The position numbers were made by a program, and so were the translations under genes. The notes beneath the pieces were generated by a model that had not been told where the DNA came from, ran no database searches, and worked only from the letters and a program-made list of their open reading frames with translations. A stretch of DNA of 64,000 bases, taken from UBA7332 sp051648105. Lineage in GTDB: Bacteria > Bacteroidota > Bacteroidia > Bacteroidales > UBA7332. Positions within the stretch are counted from its first letter, which is position 1. The number at the start of each line of letters is the position of its first letter. This document shows positions 46,609-56,510 of this stretch, one piece after another. Where the stretch lies: NCBI GenBank assembly GCA_051648105.1, contig JBOFEN010000035.1:62001-126000 (forward strand), given 5' to 3'.

Positions 46609-46626
46609 ATTAAACTAGCTCATTTT

Positions 46627-47580
46627 ATGAATAAGACTATCTTAATAATTACTCTATTTCTATTACTAATAGTAGCTTCATGTGGAGAGCAGGATAATAA
46701 TAAAGGTTTTGAGCTTCCAGCTATAAATGTTCCACTTGGCGACCCTTTTATCCTCTTGCATGGTGATACTTACTATGCATATGGGACAAATGCAGAGGAT
46801 GGAATAGAGGTTTATAGCTCAGATGATCTTGTTTCTTGGAGAAGGCATAATCAACTAGCTCTACATAAAAGAGATTCATGGGGGGATAGATGGTTTTGGG
46901 CCCCAGAGGTATACTTTATTAATGGTAAGTTTTACATGTACTACTCTGCTGATGAGCATATCTGTGTAGCGATATCTGAGTCTCCGCTAGGACCTTTCAC
47001 TCAGGAGGAAATGAGGCCAATGATCGATAATGAGAAGTCTATTGACAACTCTCTATTTATTGATGATGAAGGAAAGGCTTATATAAGCTTTGTTCGTTTT
47101 AATGATGGTAATAATATATGGTTGGCTGATTTGAGTGATGATTATCTTTCAATTAAACAGGAGACCATGGTAAAGTGTCTTGCAGTATCTCAACCATGGG
47201 AAGAGGTGTGGCCTAGAGTTAATGAGGGGAGCTTTATCGTTAAGCATAATGGAGTGTACTATATGACATACTCTGCGAATAGTTATGAAAGTCCTATGTA
47301 TGGAGTTGGTTATGCCACATCTACAAATATTAAAGGTGATTGGTTGAAGTATAATAACAATCCAATACTACAAAACCCATCAGGGTTAACAGGAGTAGGT
47401 CATAGTGCTAACTTTATAGATAAAGAGGGTAATATGAGAATAGTATTTCATGCTCATCATAATAGATTGTCCGTTCATCCTAGAACAATGCATATAGCTA
47501 CGATAATATTTGAGAAGAATATTAATAATGATATAATGACTATTGATTCGAATTCGATAATTAACTGTAAGATTAATTAA
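46627..47580 (+). CDS. GH43 family lipoprotein, arabinofuranosidase-like
   Basis: A 317-residue five-bladed propeller hydrolase. The start at 46627 was chosen because an upstream in-frame ATG lies inside the hairpin, while this one opens a lipoprotein signal (LLIVASC, Cys19). The GH43 triad is D39 (PLGDPFI), D140 (SIDNSLF) and E200 (VNEGSF); WFWAPEVYFINGKFYMYYS is the family strand. It would cleave terminal L-arabinofuranose or xylose. Activity within GH43 is inferred from the locus. Confidence 0.9.
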   Translation: MNKTILIITLFLLLIVASCGEQDNNKGFELPAINVPLGDPFILLHGDTYYAYGTNAEDGIEVYSSDDLVSWRRHNQLALHKRDSWGDRWFWAPEVYFINGKFYMYYSADEHICVAISESPLGPFTQEEMRPMIDNEKSIDNSLFIDDEGKAYISFVRFNDGNNIWLADLSDDYLSIKQETMVKCLAVSQPWEEVWPRVNEGSFIVKHNGVYYMTYSANSYESPMYGVGYATSTNIKGDWLKYNNNPILQNPSGLTGVGHSANFIDKEGNMRIVFHAHHNRLSVHPRTMHIATIIFEKNINNDIMTIDSNSIINCKIN

Positions 47581-47591
47581 CCAACTATTCA

Positions 47592-49286
47592 ATGAAATCA
47601 TATAGACTAAAGTGTTTCGTTACACTTCTAACGCTAATGAGCTGCAGCTCATTAGAATTATTAGATGCGAGAGATATAGCTAATAGTGAACCTATAGACG
47701 GAACTAGGATTGCTTGGGATAATAGTTCCATGCAAAGATTATCGGAATCAGGTATTTATGCTGGTTACCCTAGATTGAGAGAGTTGAATGATGGTACATT
47801 ACTAGTAGTTTATGATTCTCAGGGTGATCTTTTATTGAAAAAAAGCGTCGATGGAGGTGATAGTTGGTCGCCTGCTAGTGTAGTTTTTTCAAAGCGAATA
47901 TTATTTAATGATTATGGTTCTAGCTGTATGGTTAATATGGCTAATGCTGAGATTTATCAATTAGATAATGGAGATCTAATTTTTGGTGCAAACTTCAGAC
48001 CATCAAAAGATGGAATAGTACCTTATTCGATTGCTATTAAAAGGAGTAAGGATGGAGGTGAAACATGGTTGCAAGAACAGATATTATATAATGCTGGATT
48101 AAATTTTGGCGATGGTTGTTGGGAACCATCATTCCTTCAACTACCAAATGGAGAGCTTCAGGTTTATTTTGCAAATGAATCACCATACAGAAGTTCTCAT
48201 GAGCAGGAGATATCAATGTTGTCGTCGCAAGATAGAGGTGAGACATGGTTGAATAATGTCAAAACAGTATCATTTAGAAGTGAACGTAGGGACGGTATGC
48301 CTGTTGCTCAATTGATAAACGATGAAATTGTAGTTTCCATTGAGGATAATGAGGTTGGAGAATTCAAGCCATTTACTGTTAGAACAAAGATAAAGGATAA
48401 TTGGTCTCAACCTGTTTTAGCAAACTCCTTAAATAGAAATTATGCTTTAGCAGACTCTTTATCTGTGGGGATTTATGCAGGAGCTCCATATCTTATAAAG
48501 CTTCCATCTGGAGAAACTTTACTTTCATACCAGACTACATTTGGTAGATCAAAGGACTGGGAGAAATCAACACTTGAAGTTGCTGTTGGTGATGATAAAG
48601 GGTTAAATTTCAAGAAAATAACTCAACCTATAGATGTGCCAATTAATTGTGAGGCCAAGTGGAGTTCTCTATCTATTATTAAAGAGGAACAGGTGGTAGC
48701 GTTAACATCTTCTGATTTTAATCAAGATAAAGTTGGAGTATGGATGATAAAGGGCTATATCCTCACTGATGTAATAATAGGGCGAGAGATTAACAAAGAT
48801 AGACCTCATATATTTATAGGACAAAAAGGTGAAACAAATCTAAGAGGCTATGTGTCACATAATAATTCAGAATTAATATTCAACATTGATGTTTCGGATA
48901 AACTTCTCTACAAGGGGTCTAAGGATAATGTTGATGGAGTTTCAATATTAATTGATCCAGAGGGTGGTTTTGAGTCGGTTCTTCATGATAAAATATTTAG
49001 AATTTCCACAACATATGAGGGGAATATCTCATTTGAAATGAGACGGAATAATAAGTGGATTAGATTAAATTCAGATCTTATTAGCTCTAAAACAGTTGAA
49101 GTTGATGGAGGTTACAGTGTAACTCTTACAATTCCTATGAAAGATATTGAAAAGTATGATCTAAAACCTATAAGATGTTGTGTAGAACTATCTGCTTATA
49201 ATAGTGAATATAATGGCTATAAAGAGCTATTGGTAAATGCGAATAAGAGTATACCATGTAGCTGGATGAAAATATTATTTAATTAA
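47592..49286 (+). CDS. Sialidase-fold (BNR-repeat) hydrolase with C-terminal CBM9-like domain
   Basis: A 564-residue exported protein with an N-terminal signal (MSCSS may be a lipobox near Cys18). Asp-box motifs SVDGGDSW, SKDGGETW and SQDRGETW mark a six-bladed sialidase-type propeller (about 40-390). Residues about 400-560 resemble a CBM9/DOMON-like beta domain (DGVSILIDPEGG). The RIP motif and Arg triad of true sialidases are not obvious. In an arabinan-type locus the GH93 exo-arabinanases, which have the same propeller, are a better guess than sialidase, but I cannot fix the family. It starts 11 bases after the GH43 gene. Confidence 0.72.
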   Translation: MKSYRLKCFVTLLTLMSCSSLELLDARDIANSEPIDGTRIAWDNSSMQRLSESGIYAGYPRLRELNDGTLLVVYDSQGDLLLKKSVDGGDSWSPASVVFSKRILFNDYGSSCMVNMANAEIYQLDNGDLIFGANFRPSKDGIVPYSIAIKRSKDGGETWLQEQILYNAGLNFGDGCWEPSFLQLPNGELQVYFANESPYRSSHEQEISMLSSQDRGETWLNNVKTVSFRSERRDGMPVAQLINDEIVVSIEDNEVGEFKPFTVRTKIKDNWSQPVLANSLNRNYALADSLSVGIYAGAPYLIKLPSGETLLSYQTTFGRSKDWEKSTLEVAVGDDKGLNFKKITQPIDVPINCEAKWSSLSIIKEEQVVALTSSDFNQDKVGVWMIKGYILTDVIIGREINKDRPHIFIGQKGETNLRGYVSHNNSELIFNIDVSDKLLYKGSKDNVDGVSILIDPEGGFESVLHDKIFRISTTYEGNISFEMRRNNKWIRLNSDLISSKTVEVDGGYSVTLTIPMKDIEKYDLKPIRCCVELSAYNSEYNGYKELLVNANKSIPCSWMKILFN

Positions 49287-51320
49287 TTGACGGTAAATAT
49301 GAAGAGAATAGCTCTAGCAATAGTAGCACTTACTACTTTATGTGGAATAAGTGCATCAAATATGAGTAGTAACATATCAAATATGATCTATCTTAAAAGG
49401 CCAGGTAATGTGTCAGATCTTTTTGATTTACACGAGGATGAGGAGGGTGTGCTTTATTGCAAATCAAGATCTTTGCCTCTCTCAATTAATCAAAAGACTA
49501 CAGAGAGTGATGGAAGACTATTGATAACAACAACACTCAAGGCTAATGAGGATGTTTGGTTGAATTTCCAACAGTTATATCAATTTGCAGGAGTTAATCA
49601 TGATGATTGTCTTTTCTATATGCCAGGCTTTTGGTACAGAAAGAACTTGAGATCACCTAAGGAGGCTCCTTCATTTCATACTAGCCAAGATTGGAGAGTT
49701 AGAGAGGATAGATTGAGTGTGCCATTGACTGGTATTTATAGTGAAAAGAGTGGAGAATATTGTTCTGTTATTCGTGTAGATGATTTTCAAAGTGATGCTC
49801 TTTCGGCTCTTAAGTCCGGAGAGGCTATTTTAGATAATAGAACATCTATTGGTTATACTGGTTTTGAGAGTCATGATGGGATCTCTACATTAGCATTTGG
49901 ATATCCAGCTCATGAAGCTCCTAAGAGTTATGTTAGAAAATTAACATTAGATCCCGAGTCAATGATGTTTCAACATCTTAAAGCTGGTGAATCTAGAACA
50001 CTCGTTTGGGAGGTAATGCAAGGAAAAGCTACCGATTATGCTAAGTTCGTAGAAGAGGTATGGAACTATTCATATGATAAGTTAAGCCCTACCAAGCTTG
50101 AGGGTCAATATACAGCAGATGAGGCAAAGTCTATATTGTCCAATTTCTTTGTTGAGAGTTATGTGTCAACAGATGATCTTAATTACTATTCAGGGGTTCA
50201 TATGAGAACTGATGACTGTAATAGCACTGGATCTGTTGAAGTCGGATTTGTTGGGCGCGTTTTGTTGAATGCTTTTAATGCATTAGAGTATGGTGAGAGT
50301 CTAAATAGGAGTGATTTAGTAGAAAATGCGAACTCTATATTTGATAGCTATCTTAAGAAAGGCTTCACGCCAAATGGATTATTTAGGGAGTTTGTAGATT
50401 ATACTCATAATACTGAGCCTGCGGAGTATAGTATTAGAAGACAATCAGAAGGAGTATTTGCAATGCTTCATTATCTTAATTATCAGAAGCAAAGAGGAGG
50501 AGTAAATAAAGAGTGGGAGTCAAAGATAAAGCTTGTATTAGATAACTTTATCAAACTGCAGAATGCAGATGGTAGCTTCCCTAGAAAATTTGATGATAAA
50601 CTATCATTAATTGATCCAACAGGAGGCAGTACTCCTTCTGCAACTCTTCCGTTAGTAATGGCTTACAAATACTTTAATGATAAAAAGTATCTAGAGGCAG
50701 CAAAAAGAACAGGTGAGTACCTAGAGAGAGCGCTTATATCAAAATCAGATTACTTCTCATCTACTCTAGATGCCAACTGCGAGGACAAAGAGGCTTCATT
50801 GTATGCAGCTACTGCTACATACTATTTAGCATTAGCCACTAAAGGTGAAGAGCGCAAGCACTATACAGAGTTGACCAGGAAAGCTTCTTATTTTGCAATG
50901 TCGTGGTATTATATGTGGGATGTGCCTTTTGCAAAAGGGCAGATGCTTGGAGATGTAAACTTTAAATCACGTGGATGGGGTAATGTCTCGGTAGAAAATA
51001 ACCATATTGATGTCTTCATCTTTGAGTTTGCAGATGTTATAGAATGGTTGTCAAAAGAGTATAATGATCCAAGGTTCTACCATTTTTCAGAGATAATCAA
51101 GAGTTCTATGCTTCAGTTGATGCCAACACAAAATAGCAGATTTGATATCGCTAAAGTTGGGTACTATCCTGAAGTAGTACAGCATACTAATTGGGATTAC
51201 GGTAAGAATGGTAAAGGATTTTACAATGATATTTTTGCTCCAGGATGGACAGTTGCCTCTCTTTGGGAGCTTTTGACTCCTAGAAGAGCCGAGAAGTTTT
51301 TATTGCCAAAAAAGAAATAA
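49287..51320 (+). CDS. Unassigned alpha/alpha-barrel glycosidase-like protein
   Basis: A 677-residue exported protein (signal about 1-20) that follows the sialidase-fold gene without a gap; an in-frame Met5 at 49299 is the likelier start, giving MKRIALAIVALTTL. The N-terminal 250 residues are beta-rich, the C-terminal 400 are helix-hairpin repeats with motifs such as LQNADGSFPRKFD, SATLPLVMAYKYF and CEDKEASLYAATATYYLAL, which look like a six-hairpin (alpha/alpha) glycosidase fold. A motif GWTVASLWELLTP closes the protein. I do not recognise a CAZy family. Conserved acidic residues in this region (DD near 306, D442) are possible catalytic sites. Confidence 0.7.
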   Translation: MTVNMKRIALAIVALTTLCGISASNMSSNISNMIYLKRPGNVSDLFDLHEDEEGVLYCKSRSLPLSINQKTTESDGRLLITTTLKANEDVWLNFQQLYQFAGVNHDDCLFYMPGFWYRKNLRSPKEAPSFHTSQDWRVREDRLSVPLTGIYSEKSGEYCSVIRVDDFQSDALSALKSGEAILDNRTSIGYTGFESHDGISTLAFGYPAHEAPKSYVRKLTLDPESMMFQHLKAGESRTLVWEVMQGKATDYAKFVEEVWNYSYDKLSPTKLEGQYTADEAKSILSNFFVESYVSTDDLNYYSGVHMRTDDCNSTGSVEVGFVGRVLLNAFNALEYGESLNRSDLVENANSIFDSYLKKGFTPNGLFREFVDYTHNTEPAEYSIRRQSEGVFAMLHYLNYQKQRGGVNKEWESKIKLVLDNFIKLQNADGSFPRKFDDKLSLIDPTGGSTPSATLPLVMAYKYFNDKKYLEAAKRTGEYLERALISKSDYFSSTLDANCEDKEASLYAATATYYLALATKGEERKHYTELTRKASYFAMSWYYMWDVPFAKGQMLGDVNFKSRGWGNVSVENNHIDVFIFEFADVIEWLSKEYNDPRFYHFSEIIKSSMLQLMPTQNSRFDIAKVGYYPEVVQHTNWDYGKNGKGFYNDIFAPGWTVASLWELLTPRRAEKFLLPKKK

Positions 51321-51332
51321 GATATAGGTATT

Positions 51333-52334
51333 ATGAGTAATATAGTATTGTTATTTGCTCTTATAGTAACTCTCTGTAGCTGTAACTCAGCTACAGAGGG
51401 TGCAAAAGAGTCTGCTAATTCAAAAAAATATAGTAATCCAGTAGTATCATCAAGTCTTCCTGATCCTACAATAATAGAGGCTAAAGATGGCTACTTTTAT
51501 CTTTATGCTACCGAAGATGTTAGGAATGTTCCTATTCTGAGATCTAAGGACCTAATAACTTGGTATAGTGTAGGAACAGCATTCACTGATGAATCTAGGC
51601 CATCTTTTGAGCCCGATGGAGGTATCTGGGCTCCAGATATTAACTTCATAGATAATAAATATGTTCTATACTACTCTATGTCTGTATGGGGTGGTGAGTG
51701 GAGTTGTGGGATTGGAGTTGCAATAGCAGATAGACCAGAGGGCCCATTTAAGGATCAAGGCAAACTATTCAGAAGTAATGAGATTGGAGTTCAGAACTCT
51801 ATAGATCCATTCTACATTGAAGACGATGGATATAAATATCTAATGTGGGGTAGCTTTAGAGGTATCTATGGCATAGAGCTAGATAGCGATGGATTATCTA
51901 TAAAAGATGGCGCAGAGAAATTCCTATTGGCTGGTACTGCATATGAGGGAACCTATATTCACAAACGAGATGGATTCTACTATCTATTTGCATCTATAGG
52001 TACATGCTGTGAGGGTGAAAAGAGCACATATACCACAGTTGTTGGGCGCTCTAGAGAACTTAAAGGGCCATATATTGATAAGAGTGGCCAATCGATGTTG
52101 GACAACAATCATGAGATAGTCATCGCCAAGAATAATAGATTTGTTGGCAATGGTCATAATTCAGAAATTATTAGTGATAAAGATGGCAATGATTGGCTGC
52201 TATATCATGCCGTTGACCTACAAGATCCCAATGGACGTGTTCTTATGCTTGATCAAATCAATTGGGATAAATACGGATGGCCTTATGTTATTAATCAGAC
52301 TCCTTCACTATCATCATTTAGACCTAGATTCTAA
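51333..52334 (+). CDS. GH43 endo-arabinanase-like lipoprotein
   Basis: A 333-residue GH43 propeller with lipobox ending Cys17. The triad is D44 (LPDPTII), D158 (SIDPFY) and E205 (YEGTYI). The segment IGTCCEGEKSTYTTVVGRS, seen here as CCEG and STYTTVVGRS, and MWGSFRGIYGIEL are hallmarks of arabinan endo-1,5-alpha-L-arabinanases. It would cut the arabinan backbone at the surface. This gene is the main evidence for arabinan as substrate of the PUL. It is 12 bases after the preceding gene. Confidence 0.9.
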   Translation: MSNIVLLFALIVTLCSCNSATEGAKESANSKKYSNPVVSSSLPDPTIIEAKDGYFYLYATEDVRNVPILRSKDLITWYSVGTAFTDESRPSFEPDGGIWAPDINFIDNKYVLYYSMSVWGGEWSCGIGVAIADRPEGPFKDQGKLFRSNEIGVQNSIDPFYIEDDGYKYLMWGSFRGIYGIELDSDGLSIKDGAEKFLLAGTAYEGTYIHKRDGFYYLFASIGTCCEGEKSTYTTVVGRSRELKGPYIDKSGQSMLDNNHEIVIAKNNRFVGNGHNSEIISDKDGNDWLLYHAVDLQDPNGRVLMLDQINWDKYGWPYVINQTPSLSSFRPRF

Positions 52335-52387
52335 TATTATTAATAACTAAACTCACTTCTTGAGTTAAATACCCCAATCTATAATCT

Positions 52388-54244
52388 ATGAGATCTCTAT
52401 TAATAATATTGACTTTCATCCTATTGAAGCTTAATCTATTTTCACAAGATAACAATGTGCCACGAAGTGAATACCCTAGACCACAGTTTGAAAGAAAGGA
52501 GTGGATTACTCTTAATGGCGAGTGGAGCTATATATTCGACTTTACTCAGAGCGGTGAACAGAAGCACTATTTTAATTCTAAAGGTTTTGAGGATAAGATT
52601 ATTGTTCCTTTTGCTCCAGAGAGTAAATTGTCTGGAGTTAATCACCAAGACTTTATTAATACTATCTGGTATCATAAAAAGATACAAATACCTCACTCAT
52701 GGTACCAAAAGAGAGTTCTTCTGAATTTTGGAGCTGTCTATTATGAGTCTGAGATATACCTAGATGGTAAGCTTCTTAAACGCCATTTCGGTGGGTCATC
52801 ATCATTCGATGTAGATATTACTGACTATGTAACCATAGGGAATCATCATGATTTGATTGTTAAGGCAAGTAGTGATCTAAGAGGGCTAAATCAAAGTGCG
52901 GGCAAGCAGTCTCTACGTGCAAACTCATGGGGATGTAACTATACCCGTACTACTGGTATTTGGCAATCTGTTTGGCTTGAGGCTATAGATCCGCAGGCTC
53001 TTAAAAGAGTTAAGATGCTAACAGATATTGATCAGAAACAGTTAGTTATTGAACCTCAATATTACTCTATTGGTGATAACACAATGGAAGTTCAAGTCAA
53101 AGATGGGGGTAAAGTTATTGCAAAGAAAAGGGTTTCAACATCAAATATCTCAACAGTTACTTTACCAATAAACAATATGAGACTATGGAGTCCAGAGTCT
53201 CCAACACTATATGAGGTTGAGTTTATTGTTAGAGATAATAATAATCGCATTATTGATCACGTATACTCTTATGCAGGAATGCGAAAAGTTGACATTAAAG
53301 GCAATAGGGTATACTTAAATAATAGACCATATTATCAACGTCTAGTTCTTGACCAAGGTTTTTATCCAGAAGGAGTATGGACAGCACCAACTGATGATGA
53401 TCTAAGAAGAGACATAGAGCTAGGTAAGGAAGCTGGTTTCAATGGTGCACGTCTTCACCAGAAAGTATTTGAGCAGAGATACCACTATTGGGCTGATAAG
53501 TTAGGATATATAACTTGGGGAGAGGCTCCTAGTTGGGGGATGGATTGTAATGACCCAATTACGGCTCGTAATTTCCTTGTTGAGTGGAAAGAAATATTGA
53601 CCAGAGATATTAATCACCCTTCAATTATTATCTGGGCACCAATGAATGAGTCTTGGTGGCCTGATAGAGTTCAATATGCAAGACTTGTATCTGATATATA
53701 TGATCTGACAAAAGATCTAGATAGAACTCGCCCTGTAAATACTGTGAGCGGAGGTGTACATATAAAAACTGATATATGGTCTGTTCATAATTATGAGCAA
53801 GAGGCAGACTCGCTCATCAAGCAAATATATCACAATGGAGTGTTTCAATCCACTCCAAATGATAAGTTCACAAGTGGGCAGCACAATTTAGGCTTCAATA
53901 ATCCATCAGAGTCTTTACATTATCCCTTTCCAGAATATGATAAAAAGATGCCATATCTAATTGATGAATTTGGGGGAATAAAGTGGTCTCCTAATTCAAA
54001 AGATATACAATCGTGGGGATATGGCAATACACCTAAAACGGAGCAGGAGTTTCTCTCTCGCCTAGAGTCACAAGTAGATGCGATACTTTCACTCGCGGAA
54101 CATGTATGGGGTTATTGTTACACTCAATTAACAGATGTAGAGCAAGAAGAGAATGGAGTACTATTCTATGATAGAACCCCTAAATTCGATATGAAAAGAG
54201 TTTATCAGATATTCTCTAAGAATCCAGAGAATGTTAAGAGATAG
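52388..54244 (+). CDS. GH2 family glycoside hydrolase
   Basis: A 618-residue GH2 enzyme with a signal peptide ending FSQ near residue 20. Sugar-binding jelly roll (about 28-190), Ig-like domain (about 195-300) and TIM barrel (about 305-610). Acid/base E421 is in APMNESWW and nucleophile E527 in LIDEFGG. It lacks the LacZ C-terminal domains and is shorter than the GH2 of the first PUL. Specificity may be beta-galactosidase, beta-glucuronidase or arabinopyranosidase; the sequence does not say which. Confidence 0.92.
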   Translation: MRSLLIILTFILLKLNLFSQDNNVPRSEYPRPQFERKEWITLNGEWSYIFDFTQSGEQKHYFNSKGFEDKIIVPFAPESKLSGVNHQDFINTIWYHKKIQIPHSWYQKRVLLNFGAVYYESEIYLDGKLLKRHFGGSSSFDVDITDYVTIGNHHDLIVKASSDLRGLNQSAGKQSLRANSWGCNYTRTTGIWQSVWLEAIDPQALKRVKMLTDIDQKQLVIEPQYYSIGDNTMEVQVKDGGKVIAKKRVSTSNISTVTLPINNMRLWSPESPTLYEVEFIVRDNNNRIIDHVYSYAGMRKVDIKGNRVYLNNRPYYQRLVLDQGFYPEGVWTAPTDDDLRRDIELGKEAGFNGARLHQKVFEQRYHYWADKLGYITWGEAPSWGMDCNDPITARNFLVEWKEILTRDINHPSIIIWAPMNESWWPDRVQYARLVSDIYDLTKDLDRTRPVNTVSGGVHIKTDIWSVHNYEQEADSLIKQIYHNGVFQSTPNDKFTSGQHNLGFNNPSESLHYPFPEYDKKMPYLIDEFGGIKWSPNSKDIQSWGYGNTPKTEQEFLSRLESQVDAILSLAEHVWGYCYTQLTDVEQEENGVLFYDRTPKFDMKRVYQIFSKNPENVKR

Positions 54245-54280
54245 CTTCAATATACTACAAATAGATAAAACAGTAATAAG

Positions 54281-55417
54281 ATGAAAATACATAGCTTTTT
54301 ATTAGCAACTCTAGTGCTTGTTTCTTGCCAGAATAAAGATAGTAGGCAGGATCACATTAAACTTATAGATAAAACTCAATTTGAAACAACCATAGATAAT
54401 AAGCCAGTCGATCTATATACCCTATCAAATAAGAGTGGTATGACCATGCAGGTAACAAACTTTGGTGCTCGCGTAGTAAACCTTTGGGTCGCTGACCGTA
54501 ATGGGAACTTCTCGGATGTTGTTCTTGGTTATGACTCTATATCAAAATACATAGATAACAAGGGCGAGAGATTCCTTGGGGCTACGATAGGTAGGTATGG
54601 TAACAGAATAGCTAATGGTCGGTTTGTTCTAGACTCAAAAGAGTACAATCTCCCTATTAACAATAATGGTCAATCACTTCATGGTGGAGATAAGGGGTTC
54701 GATATGGTTGTGTGGAATGTTGATTCGGTAACTAATAATAAGCTATACTTCTCCTATCTTTCAAAAGATGGGGAGCAGGGTTATCCAGGGAATTTAAATG
54801 TACATATGAACTATGAACTAACTGATTCTAATGAATTCATAATCACTTATAGCGCAAAAACAGATGCAGCTACCCCAATAAATTTAACACACCACTCCTT
54901 CTTTAATTTAAGGGGAGAGGGCAATGGAACTGTAAATGATCATATCTTGACAATTAATGCAGATATGTTCACACCTATTGATAGTGTGTTAATTCCTCTT
55001 GGCGATAATATTTCAGTTGAATCCTCACCTTTTGATTTTAGAACTCCTCATACAATAGGAGATAGAGTAAATAGTGAATCACAACAGTTGACCTATGGAG
55101 GCGGATATGATCACAACTTTGTCCTAAATAGAAATTCAGAATCAGATATAGAGTTCGCAGCATCCATTCTAGAGCCAGAGAGTGGAAGATATATGGAGGT
55201 TTGGACAACGGAACCTGGTCTTCAGTTCTATGGAGGTAATTTCTTTGATGGTAAAACAAAAGCAAAGGCTAGTGGTAGTTATGACTACCGAGGTTCATTT
55301 GCTCTGGAAACACAGCACTTTCCTGACTCACCAAACAATCCAAAGTTCCCATCTACAATTTTAACTCCAAATGAGACCTATACACATACATGTATATATA
55401 AGTTCTCTACTAAATAA
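54281..55417 (+). CDS. galM: Aldose 1-epimerase (mutarotase), lipoprotein
   Basis: A 378-residue GalM-type mutarotase that interconverts sugar anomers. A lipobox LVLVSC places it at the envelope with Cys16. RYGNRIANGRF, NNGQSLHGG, the catalytic His pair in NLTHHSFFNLRG and the catalytic Glu in TTEPGLQFYGG are present. In PULs it speeds conversion of released arabinose, galactose or xylose before import. Start 36 bases after the GH2 gene. Confidence 0.93.
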   Translation: MKIHSFLLATLVLVSCQNKDSRQDHIKLIDKTQFETTIDNKPVDLYTLSNKSGMTMQVTNFGARVVNLWVADRNGNFSDVVLGYDSISKYIDNKGERFLGATIGRYGNRIANGRFVLDSKEYNLPINNNGQSLHGGDKGFDMVVWNVDSVTNNKLYFSYLSKDGEQGYPGNLNVHMNYELTDSNEFIITYSAKTDAATPINLTHHSFFNLRGEGNGTVNDHILTINADMFTPIDSVLIPLGDNISVESSPFDFRTPHTIGDRVNSESQQLTYGGGYDHNFVLNRNSESDIEFAASILEPESGRYMEVWTTEPGLQFYGGNFFDGKTKAKASGSYDYRGSFALETQHFPDSPNNPKFPSTILTPNETYTHTCIYKFSTK

Positions 55418-55445
55418 GCTTAATATAAATCAAATGATAATTAGA

Positions 55446-56423
55446 ATGAAAAAGTCAACCATATTGACGTTAGCTCTTACGTCCCTTATGGTTAGCTGTG
55501 CTGAGAAGCCACAGCCTCAGGAGATATTCTTTGCAGATCCTACTATCTTTGTAGAGAATAACCAACTATACATGAGTGGAACACGAAATCGTGAGCCACT
55601 AGGTTTTTCTCTCCTAGAGTCAGATAACCTTAAAGAGTGGAGTCCAATAGCAAAGGCGGATTCTGGTATGATACTTTATGGGGCAAATAGAAGATCATTC
55701 GGAACAAACGGGTTTTGGGCTCCTCAGATATTAAAGATCGATAGTAGATTTGCGCTTACATATACTGCAGATGAGCAGACAGTAGTCGCATATTCTAACG
55801 ACCTTCTTGGTCCATACACACAAGATTCTATCGCTCCTATAGACTCTTCGGAAAAGAATATTGACTCCTTTATCTTTACAGACGAAGATGGAAAGAGTTA
55901 TATCTATCATGTTAGGTTCGATAATGGAAACTATCTATGGGTAGCTGAATATGATTTGAAGGCGGGAAAGATGAAGCTTGAGACACTCACTAAATGCTTC
56001 TCAAATACACAAGATTGGGAAAACACCCCAAGCTACCCATCATCCCCTATAATGGAGGGACCAACAGTATTGAAGATGGATGGTAAATACTATATGTTAT
56101 ACTCGGCAAACCACTTTATGAGTGTTGATTATGGTGTCGGTTATGCTACTTCAACATCACCTTTTGGTCCATGGGTAAAATCAGATAACAATCCTATCAT
56201 ACATAGAACAACTGTTGGTGAGAATGGAGCTGGACATGGTGATCTATTCTACTATAATAATAGACCATATTACGTATATCATGTTCACTATAGTAACACT
56301 CAGGTTACCCCTCGCAGAACGAGGATTGTTCCTTTGACCTTTGACTTAGACCAATCTATAGGATACTATAATATATCAATAGAGAATGACCAGGTGATAA
56401 TACCAACCCTGTCGAATAATTGA
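55446..56423 (+). CDS. GH43 family lipoprotein
   Basis: A 325-residue GH43 enzyme, last of the PUL. The start at 55446 opens a lipoprotein signal (LMVSC, Cys18); upstream in-frame codons overlap the mutarotase gene. The triad is D31 (FADPTI), D140 (NIDSF) and E204 (MEGPTV). GFWAPQILKIDSRFALTYTADEQ is the family strand; it is most like the GH43 at 46627, suggesting an old duplication. It probably removes arabinofuranose side groups. Confidence 0.9.
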   Translation: MKKSTILTLALTSLMVSCAEKPQPQEIFFADPTIFVENNQLYMSGTRNREPLGFSLLESDNLKEWSPIAKADSGMILYGANRRSFGTNGFWAPQILKIDSRFALTYTADEQTVVAYSNDLLGPYTQDSIAPIDSSEKNIDSFIFTDEDGKSYIYHVRFDNGNYLWVAEYDLKAGKMKLETLTKCFSNTQDWENTPSYPSSPIMEGPTVLKMDGKYYMLYSANHFMSVDYGVGYATSTSPFGPWVKSDNNPIIHRTTVGENGAGHGDLFYYNNRPYYVYHVHYSNTQVTPRRTRIVPLTFDLDQSIGYYNISIENDQVIIPTLSNN

Positions 56424-56469
56424 GTCTTATTTATAAGGTTATCCGATAGCCAATAATATTTCAATACAT

Positions 56470-56510
56470 ATATAGGCAGTAGCATTTATAATAAATGCTA
56501 CTGCCTATAT
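56470..56510 (+). terminator. Terminator of the second PUL
   Basis: A perfect 19-bp stem (56470-56488 with 56492-56510) and 3-nt loop, 46 bases after the last GH43 stop. The T run is short (TTTTG). Confidence 0.88.

Noticed and set aside
46600..46626. Upstream start for the first GH43 gene
   Set aside because: The ATG is inside the right arm of the susD hairpin; the start at 46627 gives a lipoprotein signal.
47592..49286. Plain sialidase (GH33) call
   Set aside because: Asp-boxes alone are shared by many propellers, and neighbours point to arabinose rather than sialic acid.
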